The notes under the pieces are model-generated. The model was not told the origin of the DNA. It did no database searches and worked only from the letters and a program-made list of their open reading frames with translations. Shown here one piece after another: positions 53,482 to 62,160 of a stretch of DNA of 64,000 bases (position 1 is its first letter; each line of letters opens with the position of its first letter). A program made the position numbers and the translations under genes. Location of the stretch: positions 1,178,001 to 1,242,000 of the forward strand of contig NZ_JXZC01000001.1 in the NCBI RefSeq assembly GCF_000935355.1, in the 5' to 3' direction. This DNA is from Rossellomorea aquimaris (GTDB taxonomy: Bacteria; Bacillota; Bacilli; Bacillales; Bacillaceae_B).

Positions 53482-54042
53482 TTAGTTTCTGAATTGTATA
53501 TCCCATTCGTTGATAGGCCAATAACGAAGATCCACTTTCCCGACGATCTGTTCCCGGTCTATGAACCCGAAGTAACGGCTATCCATGCTTCCCCGGCGGT
53601 TATCTCCAAGAACAAATACTTTTCCTTCGGGAACCGTTTGCTCATCTGTGATTTCTTCAAGCGTAAAGTCACCCGTCAGCTTATTTCCGATATACTCCTG
53701 CTTGAATTTCTCTAAATAGGGTTCAGGATAGTACTCCCCGTTAATATAAAGCTTATCGTCCTTATAAACGACCTTATCGCCGGGCAGTCCGATGATTCGT
53801 TTCACATAATCCTCGTTCTCATTCGCATGAAAGACGACAACATCAAAGCGATCCAAGTCTCCAATATGATAACCGATTTTGTTCACAACAAGCTTATTTC
53901 CATCCTGTAGTGTCGGCATCATCGATTCACCTTCGACTACATAGTTGGAGAAGAGAAAGGTTCGGATGATGACAAAGATGATCAGTCCAATTCCTAAGGC
54001 TTTTATCCATTCGAGTCCTTCTCTTTTTACCTCTTCTCTCAA
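53482..54042 (-). CDS. sipV: type I signal peptidase (SipV/SipS family)
   Basis: A 186-residue signal peptidase with one N-terminal transmembrane anchor (about 14-32). The catalytic Ser40 is in VEGESMMPT, Lys81 in DYVKRIIGLPGD, and the C-terminal box is GDNRRGSMDSRYFG. It cleaves signal peptides at the outer membrane face of the cytoplasmic membrane. It follows the TVP38-type gene with a four-base ATGA overlap, the same neighbour as B. subtilis sipV (yhjE-sipV), which is why I use that symbol. Confidence 0.9.
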   Translation of the reverse strand: MREEVKREGLEWIKALGIGLIIFVIIRTFLFSNYVVEGESMMPTLQDGNKLVVNKIGYHIGDLDRFDVVVFHANENEDYVKRIIGLPGDKVVYKDDKLYINGEYYPEPYLEKFKQEYIGNKLTGDFTLEEITDEQTVPEGKVFVLGDNRRGSMDSRYFGFIDREQIVGKVDLRYWPINEWDIQFRN

Positions 54043-54680
54043 TTTGATTCCTCCTGCTTTTTCCGTTCAATTCGTTGGTCTATTTCCATCTTCTTATTCA
54101 GATGTATCTCAATTCGTTTCCCTACAAACCATAGCACAAAGATAATGGCTGCAACGATCACAGTACGCATTGGTTGTCTTACTAATGATATAATATCATA
54201 TCCGATAAAACTTATGGTAAAAATCATCACCATTTTCCCCGTAACCACCGCAAGCATATATTGAGCGATGCTGATCGACGACAATCCCGCCACCACATTC
54301 ACCACCGCAGAGGGTGTAAAGGGAAAGCATAAGAGAATGAACAACGGGCCAAACCCATGCTTGTCTACCCATTTGGTCAATCGTTTCACTTGGCGGTTCC
54401 TTCTCAGGAAACGAAAAAATCGGGTTTCCCCATACCTTCGTACTAACAGAAACACAATGAGCGCACCAAGCGTAGCCCCGATCCACGAAAACAGAAACCC
54501 CCACCATAACCCAAATGCATTTGCATTGGCTGTCACAAACACGACAAGGGGCAGGAATGGAAGAAATGCTTCCAACAGCGGCAGCAGGATCCCAGGAATC
54601 GGTCCAAAGGAACGATACTGCTGAATCAAGTCCATCATATTCTCAAGCGTAAACCAGTCTTTTATCTTATTTATATCCAT
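54039..54680 (-). CDS. yhjE: TVP38/TMEM64 (DedA-like) family membrane protein YhjE
   Basis: A 213-residue membrane protein of the VTT/SNARE-associated family, with about five hydrophobic segments. It has the domain signature ILLPLLEAFLPFLPLVVFVTANANAFG followed by WWGFLFSWIGATLGALIVF and RRYGE. The C-terminus is charged. Members of the superfamily act as lipid flippases or scramblases. It is first in a two-gene operon with signal peptidase, as in B. subtilis yhjE-sipV. Confidence 0.85.
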   Translation of the reverse strand: MDINKIKDWFTLENMMDLIQQYRSFGPIPGILLPLLEAFLPFLPLVVFVTANANAFGLWWGFLFSWIGATLGALIVFLLVRRYGETRFFRFLRRNRQVKRLTKWVDKHGFGPLFILLCFPFTPSAVVNVVAGLSSISIAQYMLAVVTGKMVMIFTISFIGYDIISLVRQPMRTVIVAAIIFVLWFVGKRIEIHLNKKMEIDQRIERKKQEESN

Positions 54681-54940
54681 ATTATATGTTTCCCCTTAAA
54701 CGACCATGAACAAATAAACTCATTTCGTTATATCGTTACTTATATTTTCATCATATCACACCGGATCAGGATTTCCACATTGTTGTCTATTGTTGGTTTT
54801 ATTATTATAACCTTGCCTAATAAGGGGGGATGTAAACGTTTTGTGGGGGGTTATTTTTTGGGACGGGTTCTGGAATATTATTTGGATTTGGGTTCGTTCG
54901 TTCGTAGGTTTTTTGTGAAACTTGTCGAATTACGCACAAT

Positions 54941-55032
54941 GGCAGATATATTTAATTTTTGGCAGGTAAAATGAGAATATGGCAGATAAAAGTATTTCTC
55001 AAGGTGATAAATCGGCAAACGGTTGATAAATT
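54941..55032 (+). repeat. short phased repeat array G (core GGCAGATAAA)
   Basis: GATAAA-like cores follow GGCA or GGT at 54945, 54965, 54985, 55006 and 55025 (distances 20, 20, 21, 19). The first three units carry a full GGCAG. It lies just before array C in the same gap. It is weaker than the other arrays and could be degenerate. The upstream stretch 54800-54930 is G/T-rich and shows no credible gene. Confidence 0.6.
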
Positions 55033-55080
55033 GCTTCTCTAAACAATCCAGACAAGGATTCCTCGGCTCCGTACGGTCGA

Positions 55081-55220
55081 TATTATCGACATCACGTCAT
55101 ATATTATCGAGTTTTACAATTTATTATCGACTTTGCTTCATATATTATCGACTTTCCCATTTTATTATCGACTTCGCCCCATATATTATCGACTTTCCCA
55201 TTTTATTATCGACTTTCAGA
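55081..55220 (+). repeat. phased intergenic repeat array C (core TATTATCGACTT)
   Basis: TATTATCGA begins at 55081, 55102, 55122, 55143, 55163, 55184 and 55204, at distances 21, 20, 21, 20, 21, 20. The 20-bp units are TATTATCGACTTTCCCATTT-like and the 21-bp units end CATA, so the dimer is 41 bp. It has the same core, period and alternation as arrays A and B. It lies between the terminators and starts of two minus-strand genes. Confidence 0.92.
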
Positions 55221-55273
55221 ATAGTCTCTCCACGCTCGTCCAATATTTTTATTCTTCCTTCCCCGTTTCTCCC

Positions 55274-55309
55274 TAAAAAAAACTGCCATCCCCATCCAGG
55301 AATGACAGC
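55274..55309 (-). terminator. terminator of the S9 peptidase gene
   Basis: On the minus strand CTGTCATTCC and GGGGATGGCAG pair (G-U included), followed by eight T. Confidence 0.9.
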
Positions 55310-55317
55310 TCTCCCCT

Positions 55318-57285
55318 CTATAAATGCTTACCGAACCAATCCACAATCTCCTGTAACCTCGCTTCCCTCAAAGAAGGCTTTCCAGTCCGGGACAAATTAT
55401 GATTGGATTCAGGGAAACGCACAAATCTCACATCTTTCTTCTCACGTTTCAATGCGATGAATAGCTGTTCCGCCTGCTCGATCGGACAACGGTAGTCCTT
55501 TTCGCTGTGAAGTATTAATAGGGGTGTGTTCATATTCTTCACATAAGCAAGGGGTGAATGCTTCCAAAGGGTTTCGATGTCGCCGAGGTCGCTTTGGATT
55601 TGCCACTCTGAGAAGTAATAGCCGATATCACTCACTCCGTAAAAGCTGATCCAATTGCTGATGGACCGCTGGGTGGCGGCTGCTTTAAATTTATCGCTGT
55701 GGCCGATGATCCAGTTGGTCATGAATCCTCCGTAGCTCCCACCGGTCACACCTAAGCGAGTTTCATCAATAAACGAAAATTCCTCCAGGGCGTACTCGAC
55801 TGCTGCCATGATATCCTCGTAATCCCCACCGCCGTAATCTCCTCTTACGGCATCTACGAACTCTTGCCCGTAGCCATGGCTTCCTCTTGGATTCACATAT
55901 AAAACAGCATACCCTTTGCTTGCAAGCACTTGGAACTCATGAAAGAAAGTGTTCCCATACATGGTGTGGGGGCCTCCGTGGATTTCAACGATCAGTGGAT
56001 ATTTCTTTCCTTCCTCATAACCGGCCGGCTTCATGATCCAGCCTTGTACCGGCCAGTCTTTCGCACCATTGTACATAAACGGTTGAGGAGATGATAATTC
56101 ACGACCCGCCAGGTCCCCGTTGAGGTTGGTCATTTTCTTCAACTCTCCGGTAGGGACATGAAGAGTATACAATTCACCGGGTTCTGTCGGTTTACTCATG
56201 GCGACGAGCATTACTTGTCGATCGGAATCGAAGTCGAATCCGTATACATGCTGCTCCTCCTGCAGCAATGCTGGGTAGATGGCCCCTTCGATATGAGCGT
56301 AGTAAAGGACCGTATTTCCTGAATCAGATGCCAGGAAATAGAAGCTTTCATTGTCCCGTGACCACAGGATTCCAGCTTGAGATGAGCCTTGGATGCTGTC
56401 GCTATTGAGATAGTCTCCTACAGGAACATCCATGCTTTCTGTCAGGCATATGGAGTGGCCGGTTTCAAGGTGATGCAGCCACACCTTATCTTGTGTCGCA
56501 TTCTCATATTTCCGTCCATGCCCTAAGTAGGCGAGATGCTTTCCATCGGGAGACCAGCTTGCTTCTCCGTAGTACCCCGATTCTCCATTAATCTTTTTAT
56601 ATTCCTTCGTTTCAAGGTGAAAAATAAATAAATTAGACTGGAAGGAGAAATCTTTATCTTCTGTTCTGTCCACTGAAAACGCAATGTGCTTTCCATCGGG
56701 AGACCAGGAGTGAAGAGTGTGATCATGGACATCATCCGTGACTCTTCTTAATTTCTTCGACGCCACTTCCAGCACTACTATCTGTGAGTGGCAGTTGTCA
56801 TTGAAACCCCGGTCATCACTTTTATATTTCATGCTTGTCGTAACGAATGGCTTTAATTTCTCTTCTTCGCCTTCCTTTTTTTCAAAAGACTCCCCCTTCT
56901 CCAACCGCATCGAGAAAGCGATCTTTTGACTACAAGGAGACCAAACAGGATTCGAAACGCCTTTTTGATAATCCGTCAGCTGCTCGGCTTCCCCTCCATC
57001 ACGATGGATGACGTAGAGCTGATTCACTCCGGAACGATTTGAGACAAAAGCAATGGTCCCCCCATCAGGTGACCATCTAGGAGATGAAATCCTTTCTTCC
57101 CCAAAAGTCCATTGGCGAGTGGTTTGATCTTGCAGATGAATGCTATGTAAGGTTGAAAAATACTCATTTTTTTCTTCACACATGATGGTTTGGACAAATA
57201 CGGCTTCTTCTCCGCTTGGAGACAGTCTTGGATCGGATACGGCCTTTAACTCGTAGAGGTCCTGTATTTCAATTCCTTTATTCAT
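55318..57285 (-). CDS. S9 family prolyl-oligopeptidase-like acylaminoacyl peptidase (YuxL type)
   Basis: A 655-residue peptidase: an N-terminal beta-propeller of TolB/WD40-like repeats (about 1-390, many SPDGKHIAF/SPRWSPDG motifs) and a C-terminal alpha/beta-hydrolase domain. The latter has the nucleophile in VTGGSYGGFMTNW, the acid Asp in LHSEKDYRCP and the His in PESNHNLSRTGKP. The length matches B. subtilis YuxL. It degrades short peptides in the cytoplasm. The start at 57285 is chosen because AGGAAGGTG precedes that ATG; the frame extends ten codons upstream. Confidence 0.92.
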   Translation of the reverse strand: MNKGIEIQDLYELKAVSDPRLSPSGEEAVFVQTIMCEEKNEYFSTLHSIHLQDQTTRQWTFGEERISSPRWSPDGGTIAFVSNRSGVNQLYVIHRDGGEAEQLTDYQKGVSNPVWSPCSQKIAFSMRLEKGESFEKKEGEEEKLKPFVTTSMKYKSDDRGFNDNCHSQIVVLEVASKKLRRVTDDVHDHTLHSWSPDGKHIAFSVDRTEDKDFSFQSNLFIFHLETKEYKKINGESGYYGEASWSPDGKHLAYLGHGRKYENATQDKVWLHHLETGHSICLTESMDVPVGDYLNSDSIQGSSQAGILWSRDNESFYFLASDSGNTVLYYAHIEGAIYPALLQEEQHVYGFDFDSDRQVMLVAMSKPTEPGELYTLHVPTGELKKMTNLNGDLAGRELSSPQPFMYNGAKDWPVQGWIMKPAGYEEGKKYPLIVEIHGGPHTMYGNTFFHEFQVLASKGYAVLYVNPRGSHGYGQEFVDAVRGDYGGGDYEDIMAAVEYALEEFSFIDETRLGVTGGSYGGFMTNWIIGHSDKFKAAATQRSISNWISFYGVSDIGYYFSEWQIQSDLGDIETLWKHSPLAYVKNMNTPLLILHSEKDYRCPIEQAEQLFIALKREKKDVRFVRFPESNHNLSRTGKPSLREARLQEIVDWFGKHL

Positions 57286-57489
57286 GGTCTTGCACCTTCC
57301 TTTCTTCTGTTCCATTATTATTTCGACGTTAGAAATACTTTTCCCTTTATGGATAAAAATACGACCTGCCCTTCATAATAGAAACAAATTCAAATTCTAC
57401 AACTTTCCCTATTGAAAGTAAATCGGATTCCACGTAAAATAAAAATACGAACATTTGTTCTATACCAAAATGAAAAGGAGTCTTTTCAT

Positions 57490-57879
57490 ATGACAAGAAT
57501 CCCGGAGAACGACAGGAATATATTAGAACAGGCGATTTATTTACCGATGGTACTGACGATTTTGAATCGTGACCTGCAAATCGTCGACAGCAGTCCATTT
57601 AAATTAAAACGACCGTATCTGGAAATGATAGAGGAGACGATGAAGGTCATCCAAGGAGAACTCGCTCATGTGAAAAAGTACATGAGGACCAATAAGATGA
57701 AGGTTGAGCGAATTCAATCAGATGATGCTTTTACGATGTATATGTTCCTTTATAAAGGTTATGAAGAACATCATAATTACTTTAATCCGCGCCTTCGCAA
57801 CCGGGTGGAGGATTTAATGAGGCATTATTTGTTTCGCCGATTCCTGGAAACGAAAACAGACACAACAAAAGAAGCGTGA
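57490..57879 (+). CDS. conserved hypothetical protein, 129 aa
   Basis: A 129-residue, mostly helical, basic soluble protein (MTRIPENDRNILEQAIYLPMV... ending RRFLETKTDTTKEA) without signal peptide or Cys. I do not recognise the family with confidence. The start at 57490 has an AAAAGGAG site nine bases upstream. The open frame extends to 57412 without one. It is convergent with comK and shares a terminator-like hairpin. Nothing further can be said about its role. Confidence 0.72.
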   Translation: MTRIPENDRNILEQAIYLPMVLTILNRDLQIVDSSPFKLKRPYLEMIEETMKVIQGELAHVKKYMRTNKMKVERIQSDDAFTMYMFLYKGYEEHHNYFNPRLRNRVEDLMRHYLFRRFLETKTDTTKEA

Positions 57880-57904
57880 TCGATCTCACGCATCGGCTTT
57901 TTTG
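57870..57904. terminator. terminator-like hairpin at the convergent ends of the 129-aa gene and comK
   Basis: GCGTGA and TCACGC flank a short loop, with AAAAGAA before and TTTTTT after. It overlaps both stop codons. Confidence 0.6.
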
Positions 57905-58455
57905 ATATTTGGATTAAGATAAAACGTTTTTATATTACTCGTTTCAGTGTGAACCTTCGAATTATATTTACTCTCCATTTCTGCAACCCGCTGTGTATAT
58001 GCGATACGCAAATCAGAGGTACGGAGCATTTGATTTTCAAAGGAACTGTATGAGATCGGAACCGTGCAGGACTCATTGTTTTGAAGATATACCTTCGTTG
58101 ATCCATTTGTCGATCGTTCATACCCACGAACATGGGTGTGGGAAACCCAGGCACATTCTTGCTTGACGGGAGATGATGTTGGAAAGAGATAAATGGACAT
58201 CTGGGGATTCACCATGATGGGAGCTTTGTAGATTATACCCGTAAGTCTCTTGGTGCCTTCTTTTCGTCCTTCATAGGAGGAACCAAAGAATTCACAGCTT
58301 TTCTTCAAGATATCAAACGGTTTGAATGGGGAGATCAGCACGTCATCTACCTCTATGATTTTGGTGAATGTCCTGGCACCGTACTCAATTGGCTGCAGAA
58401 TCATCGTATGGGGATTCACTTCATATTCTTCTATAATTCGAGATTTTTCTCTCAT
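57886..58455 (-). CDS. comK: competence transcription factor ComK
   Basis: A 189-residue ComK homologue. Conserved landmarks with B. subtilis ComK include YEVNPHTM, SCEFFGSSYEGRKEGT, the KAPIMVNP...FLFPT-like region, CAWVSHTHV and PISYSSFENQMLRTSDLR. ComK activates late competence genes by binding paired AT boxes in the minor groove. The C-terminus is shorter and differs from that of B. subtilis after the core. The start at 58455 follows GGAGGCGATGAA; a GTG at 58485 extends the frame. The neighbouring IDEAL gene matches yhzC next to comK in B. subtilis. Confidence 0.9.
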   Translation of the reverse strand: MREKSRIIEEYEVNPHTMILQPIEYGARTFTKIIEVDDVLISPFKPFDILKKSCEFFGSSYEGRKEGTKRLTGIIYKAPIMVNPQMSIYLFPTSSPVKQECAWVSHTHVRGYERSTNGSTKVYLQNNESCTVPISYSSFENQMLRTSDLRIAYTQRVAEMESKYNSKVHTETSNIKTFYLNPNIKKADA

Positions 58456-58595
58456 TTCATCGCCTCCATTTACATTTTTCACCAAAATAATACCATAAAT
58501 TTCGAGGGTTGTCTCGCATATTTTTAAAAATTCTGAAATTTACTGCACGCCACCCGTTTATGAGTAAAAAATTATCAGAATATTTAATTTTTTGG

Positions 58596-58624
58596 TTGAA
58601 TTTTTACTACTTACCCCATATACT
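58596..58624 (+). promoter_or_regulatory. sigma-A promoter of the IDEAL-domain gene
   Basis: TTGAAT (58596-58601), a 17-bp spacer and TATACT (58619-58624) lie 29 bases before the ATG. It is divergent from comK. Confidence 0.75.
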
Positions 58625-58652
58625 AATAAAAAGAATTCAGGGGTGACCGTAT

Positions 58653-58889
58653 ATGGAAAACAAAAAGTCCTATACCGAAATGATGAAAGCTTCTGCCATG
58701 ACCCGGAAGAAAGCCGCTGAGAGAAGCGTAATGGAGATCTATATTGACATGGTGCTGCATGAAAGCATTCTGATGACGCGCAAGACAAAACTCCTGACAG
58801 ACATTGACGCCGCCCTGGATAAGAAAAATAAACCTTTGTTCATGAAATTAACAAAAGAATTAAACGAACTGAACCTAAGCTACGGATGA
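58653..58889 (+). CDS. IDEAL domain protein (YhzC-like)
   Basis: A 78-residue protein with the IDEAL motif near its C-terminus (LLTDIDAALDKKNKPLFMKLTKELNEL, about 48-74), preceded by a basic helical N-terminus. The domain takes its name from the IDEAL-like sequence and occurs in small Bacillus proteins linked to competence and adaptor functions. Divergent placement from comK parallels B. subtilis yhzC. An AGGGGTGA site precedes the ATG. The molecular role is unknown. Confidence 0.83.
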   Translation: MENKKSYTEMMKASAMTRKKAAERSVMEIYIDMVLHESILMTRKTKLLTDIDAALDKKNKPLFMKLTKELNELNLSYG

Positions 58890-58891
58890 TA

Positions 58892-58934
58892 AATAATAGC
58901 TGACTCTCCACAGAGTCAGCTATTCCTTTTTTAA
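58892..58934 (+). terminator. intrinsic terminator after the IDEAL gene
   Basis: AATAGCTGACTC and GAGTCAGCTATT form a 12-bp stem with a 6-base loop, followed by CCTTTTTT. Confidence 0.93.
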
Positions 58935-59021
58935 TGGACGGGCCATTGGTACCCCTTTTCATGCATGACTTCTACTCTAATAGCAAATCCTATAGCTAAC
59001 CTAAACAAATCTGGAGCGAAT

Positions 59022-59690
59022 ATGATGATGCTGCTTATAAAAGTTCTTGTCCTCTACTTAATTACCATAGCCGCTATGCGACTGATGGGAAAATCCACAA
59101 TTGTACAAATGACCCCTTATGATCTTGTGGCCATCATCATAGTCGGGACCATTGCTTCTGAGCCCTTAATCTCCACAGAATTCTGGCCGACGATTGCGGC
59201 TCTCTCAATTTTAGTAGGACTGCATGTACTTTTTTCATTCCTGACCTTGAGTCAATGGGGAAACCGTTTCTTTCTTGGAGAACCGACCTTGCTGATTAAA
59301 AATGGTGAGATTTTAGAGGATAACTTGGAAAAATCCAAGATATCGCTGATTCAGTTGACCTCCATTCTACGCTCACAAGGTTACCCTAAGATTTCAGATG
59401 TGGACTATGCCATGCTCGAGCCCATCGGTGAAGTGAGCATCATTCCAAAGGTGGAAAACACCCCTGTGACCGTCCAGCATCTCAACCTCAAAATAGATGA
59501 CGAGGGATTACCGATTTCAGTGATTGTGGATGGCAAAATCCAAACTCGGAACCTGGTGCTCCTTGGGAAATCAAAAGAATGGCTGGAAACTGAACTGACC
59601 AACTCCGGACTTCATCATAAAGATGTGATTTTCGCTTATATGACAGAGAAAGCGAAGAGCCTGATTATCAGTAAAAGAGAAAAAGCCTGA
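59022..59690 (+). CDS. DUF421 (YetF-like) membrane protein
   Basis: A 222-residue protein with three N-terminal membrane segments (about 2-80, including LITIAAMRLMGKSTIVQMTPYDLVAIIIVGTIASEPL, the family hallmark). A cytosolic or external DUF421 beta domain follows (about 85-215, with GEPTLLIKNGEILEDNLEKSKIS and LRSQGYPKISDVDYAMLEPIGEVSII). The family includes B. subtilis YetF and YrbG; function is unsettled. GGAGCG lies before the ATG at 59022, whereas the upstream ATG at 58965 has no site. Confidence 0.87.
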   Translation: MMMLLIKVLVLYLITIAAMRLMGKSTIVQMTPYDLVAIIIVGTIASEPLISTEFWPTIAALSILVGLHVLFSFLTLSQWGNRFFLGEPTLLIKNGEILEDNLEKSKISLIQLTSILRSQGYPKISDVDYAMLEPIGEVSIIPKVENTPVTVQHLNLKIDDEGLPISVIVDGKIQTRNLVLLGKSKEWLETELTNSGLHHKDVIFAYMTEKAKSLIISKREKA

Positions 59691-59714
59691 TCCCGAGGGA
59701 TCAGGCTTTTTTCT
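59682..59714. terminator. bidirectional terminator overlapping the DUF421 stop
   Basis: AAAAAGCCTGATCCC and its complement form a 15-bp stem on a 3-base loop; the DUF421 stop codon TGA lies inside the left arm. It also ends the convergent M48 gene. Confidence 0.93.
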
Positions 59715-60989
59715 TTATTCTTCTTTTTTCTCCGCTTCGTACTGTTCCAACATAGAAAGTCGTTCAAGCATCGTCGGATGTCCGTAACGGAAGATTTTCA
59801 CCAAGAGAGGCGGGTTCACTTGTGACAATCCCACCTTCGATAACTTTTGGAAAGATGAGATGGCGGCCTCTTGGTCACCGGTCATTTCTATTGCATATCG
59901 GTCAGCCCTCGTTTCCTGGTAGCGGGAGATCCAGTTGCTAAGGGGACTGACAGTGAACAGAAGCATGGAAGTGATCATTAAGAACAGAGGTAACGAGCTC
60001 AAGCTAGACACGCTCGATACTTTCATGTCCTCCTTATGATTGGCGACGATGCCTCTCATCAGCTTGGCCGTCAGGAATAACCCGAAAAAGGATAGAAACA
60101 GGTATATGGCAATGCCGATATAGATGTGCTTCTCCACATAGTGAGCCATTTCATGGGCCATCACAAACAGGATTTCCCTGTCTGTTAATTTTTCAAGTGT
60201 CGTATCCCAAAGAACGATCCGGGAATTGGATCCGACTCCGGTTACATAAGCATTGAGTGAATTCGTTTTCTCCGACATGTCGACTTCGAATACGTGGTCC
60301 GTTGGAATGTTTGCCTTGTCGGCGAGAGTCAGGATTTGTTCCTCCAACGCTTTATCCTTCAGTGGATAGAAGTCATTATATAGCGGGTCAATCAAAACCG
60401 GCTGCACGAACATCATGAAAATCGTAAAGGGTACCGACAATGCCCAGGCCGCTAACCACCAGCGCTGCCTGAATCGTTTCATCAATCCATATAACACCGA
60501 TACAATGATGAACATGAGGAGGTAATTCACCCAGAAATCCGTTACCTCATCCTTCATCCACATGGAAAAGGTTTGAGTGGAAATATTGTAGCTCTTCGAA
60601 ATTTTATAGGAAATATACTGAAGAGGAAAAATCGCTACGAAAGAAGCAATCGATAACCAAAACAAATAAATGGCCGTTTGCAGGAAACCATTTTTCACCG
60701 TTCCCCTTGCCCACTTCTCAAACACACGAGAGACCCCTAGAATCAGGATCAGAAAATAAAACAACCATTCATAAGGAGTGGATAAGAAAAACAGGAGATT
60801 CTTGATTTTCGAGAAATCCTCACTCAGCGTGATTTCTTTATCATTCATAAAGGTGGCTGGATCAGCACTGCTTCCTTTGTACATGTCAGGCAAAGTAGAA
60901 TCCGCCACGAAAAATAAATACCCATATAGAAGCATGCCTAATAGCAAATAAGCCGATATCGAACGAAATGCCCATTTTTTAGCCAACAT
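59715..60989 (-). CDS. yhfN: M48 family membrane metalloprotease (Ste24/YhfN type)
   Basis: A 424-residue CAAX-prenyl-protease-like membrane metalloprotease with about seven hydrophobic segments. The zinc motif is FVMAHEMAHYVEKH (HExxH) near residue 285, the third ligand lies in RYQETRADRYAIEM, and NSLNAYVTGVGSNSRIVLWDTTL is the conserved region ahead of the active site. The N-terminal peptidase-M48-N domain (about 40-215) is present. It probably takes part in membrane-protein quality control. It resembles B. subtilis YhfN in length and layout. Confidence 0.88.
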   Translation of the reverse strand: MLAKKWAFRSISAYLLLGMLLYGYLFFVADSTLPDMYKGSSADPATFMNDKEITLSEDFSKIKNLLFFLSTPYEWLFYFLILILGVSRVFEKWARGTVKNGFLQTAIYLFWLSIASFVAIFPLQYISYKISKSYNISTQTFSMWMKDEVTDFWVNYLLMFIIVSVLYGLMKRFRQRWWLAAWALSVPFTIFMMFVQPVLIDPLYNDFYPLKDKALEEQILTLADKANIPTDHVFEVDMSEKTNSLNAYVTGVGSNSRIVLWDTTLEKLTDREILFVMAHEMAHYVEKHIYIGIAIYLFLSFFGLFLTAKLMRGIVANHKEDMKVSSVSSLSSLPLFLMITSMLLFTVSPLSNWISRYQETRADRYAIEMTGDQEAAISSFQKLSKVGLSQVNPPLLVKIFRYGHPTMLERLSMLEQYEAEKKEE

Positions 60990-61087
60990 ATTTCCTCCCT
61001 TCTCGTCTTCATTACTATATGTAATACCCTGTCCAAAGATTTAGAACCTAAACACATTACGGCAGAAATCGCGACATCTCCTTCCAA

Positions 61088-61115
61088 TAAAAAAAAACCA
61101 CGATCCGAATCGCGG
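61088..61115 (-). terminator. terminator of the azlC-azlD operon
   Basis: On the minus strand CCGCGAT and ATCGTGG pair around TCGG, followed by nine T, directly after the azlD stop. Confidence 0.87.
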
Positions 61116-61116
61116 C

Positions 61117-61428
61117 TTACATCAAGAATACCGAATACAAAGACAGAACAGAAATCGCCCCAATCACCACAAGGATGACGTTGGCACCCAGAAAGGCAAT
61201 GACAAATGCGGCTGCCGTCCCGACGGCTCCAAACATAAGATTCCCCTCTTGAATCAACAAGATGCTAGGAAAAATTAAAGCGCCTAATACAGCGAAGGGG
61301 ACATTCTTTAATACCCCTTGAAGAAATGGAGGCAGTTCTTTCCCTTTGAATACGAGGAAAGGAAGCATTCTGGGAATATACGTGACAACCGCCATACCGA
61401 TGATCATCAAAACAACCGTGCTATTCAT
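61117..61428 (-). CDS. azlD: AzlD family branched-chain amino acid export subunit
   Basis: A 103-residue membrane protein with four hydrophobic segments and the family YIPRMLPFLVFKGKELPPFLQGVLKNVPFAVLGALIFP core. It is the small partner of AzlC in branched-chain amino-acid (and azaleucine) export. It overlaps the azlC end by eight bases, which indicates coupling and stoichiometric synthesis. Confidence 0.88.
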   Translation of the reverse strand: MNSTVVLMIIGMAVVTYIPRMLPFLVFKGKELPPFLQGVLKNVPFAVLGALIFPSILLIQEGNLMFGAVGTAAAFVIAFLGANVILVVIGAISVLSLYSVFLM

Positions 61429-62143
61429 TCGTTCTCCCTCCTCCCTTCATCATAACCACCAATTCCACAATCACGGCTGAAACGAGGGTAGCCAGGACAA
61501 TCGACCAGCCGTTTGAAAGGTTCGTCGTGAAAAGAAGGATGCTATTTAACGCACCCGCCACGACAGCTAAAAACGTGACCTTCACACTTTTTTTCATGGA
61601 AGGAACGAGGAGTCCCACAAACATGGCATAAAGAGCGACCATCATGCTCGCTTGTAGAAAGTCAGGAAGGATTTCCCCAATGAAGTAACCTACACCAGAG
61701 TTCACGACCCAGCTCCCGTATGAAATGAGCATCACCCCGACGGCAAAACCCGTTCTTACTTTGCCATCTTTGACACTGATGACCGTGAAGGTTTCATCCG
61801 TAATACCAAACGCATAAAAAAGCTTTTTAAACAAACGGTCTTCCTCGAGTTTTTCACTTAAAGAAGCCGACATGAGGAAGTGACGGATGTTTACGATGAA
61901 CGTTGTAAGAATGATTTCAAAGATACCTGTACCAACCGCAATCAGACTCAGTGATATGTATTGAGCAGCCCCTGCAAACACGAGCATGCTCATCAGTACC
62001 GTTTCCGTCACCGTGAGGCCGGTTGTCCGTGCCAACAACCCAAAGGTTAACGCGACAGGCATATATCCGATGGCAATGCTGAGTCCTCCCTGCAGACCCA
62101 GACGAAAATCACTCACTTTTTTCGTGGAAAGCAGTGCCTCCAT
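61421..62143 (-). CDS. azlC: AzlC family branched-chain amino acid exporter
   Basis: A 240-residue polytopic membrane protein with AzlC motifs: GLQGGLSIAIGYMPVALTFGLLA, MSMLVFAGAAQYISLSLI and IVNIRHFLMSASL. The long open frame starts 41 codons further upstream, but GTGAGAGG lies before the ATG at 62143 and the extra residues lack family similarity. It is divergent from an XRE-cupin regulator across a 102-bp gap. That is a frequent arrangement for export regulated by an intracellular ligand. Confidence 0.88.
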   Translation of the reverse strand: MEALLSTKKVSDFRLGLQGGLSIAIGYMPVALTFGLLARTTGLTVTETVLMSMLVFAGAAQYISLSLIAVGTGIFEIILTTFIVNIRHFLMSASLSEKLEEDRLFKKLFYAFGITDETFTVISVKDGKVRTGFAVGVMLISYGSWVVNSGVGYFIGEILPDFLQASMMVALYAMFVGLLVPSMKKSVKVTFLAVVAGALNSILLFTTNLSNGWSIVLATLVSAVIVELVVMMKGGGRTNE

Positions 62144-62160
62144 CCTCTCACATCCTTTAT

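Noticed and set aside
54780-54974. 64-aa frame in the G/T-rich stretch upstream of array G
   Set aside because: No ribosome site, skewed composition, no recognisable domain.
55081-55220. Possible CRISPR array
   Set aside because: Units are only 20-21 bp, spacers of about 8-11 bp are similar to each other, and no cas genes are nearby.
55023-55460. Plus-strand open frame over array C into the S9 peptidase gene
   Set aside because: Stop-free array followed by the antisense of a well-supported gene.
58456-58652. ComK autoregulatory K-box pair in the comK promoter region
   Set aside because: Only one imperfect half (AATA-N5-TTTT) was found and no second box at a permitted spacing, so it was not annotated.
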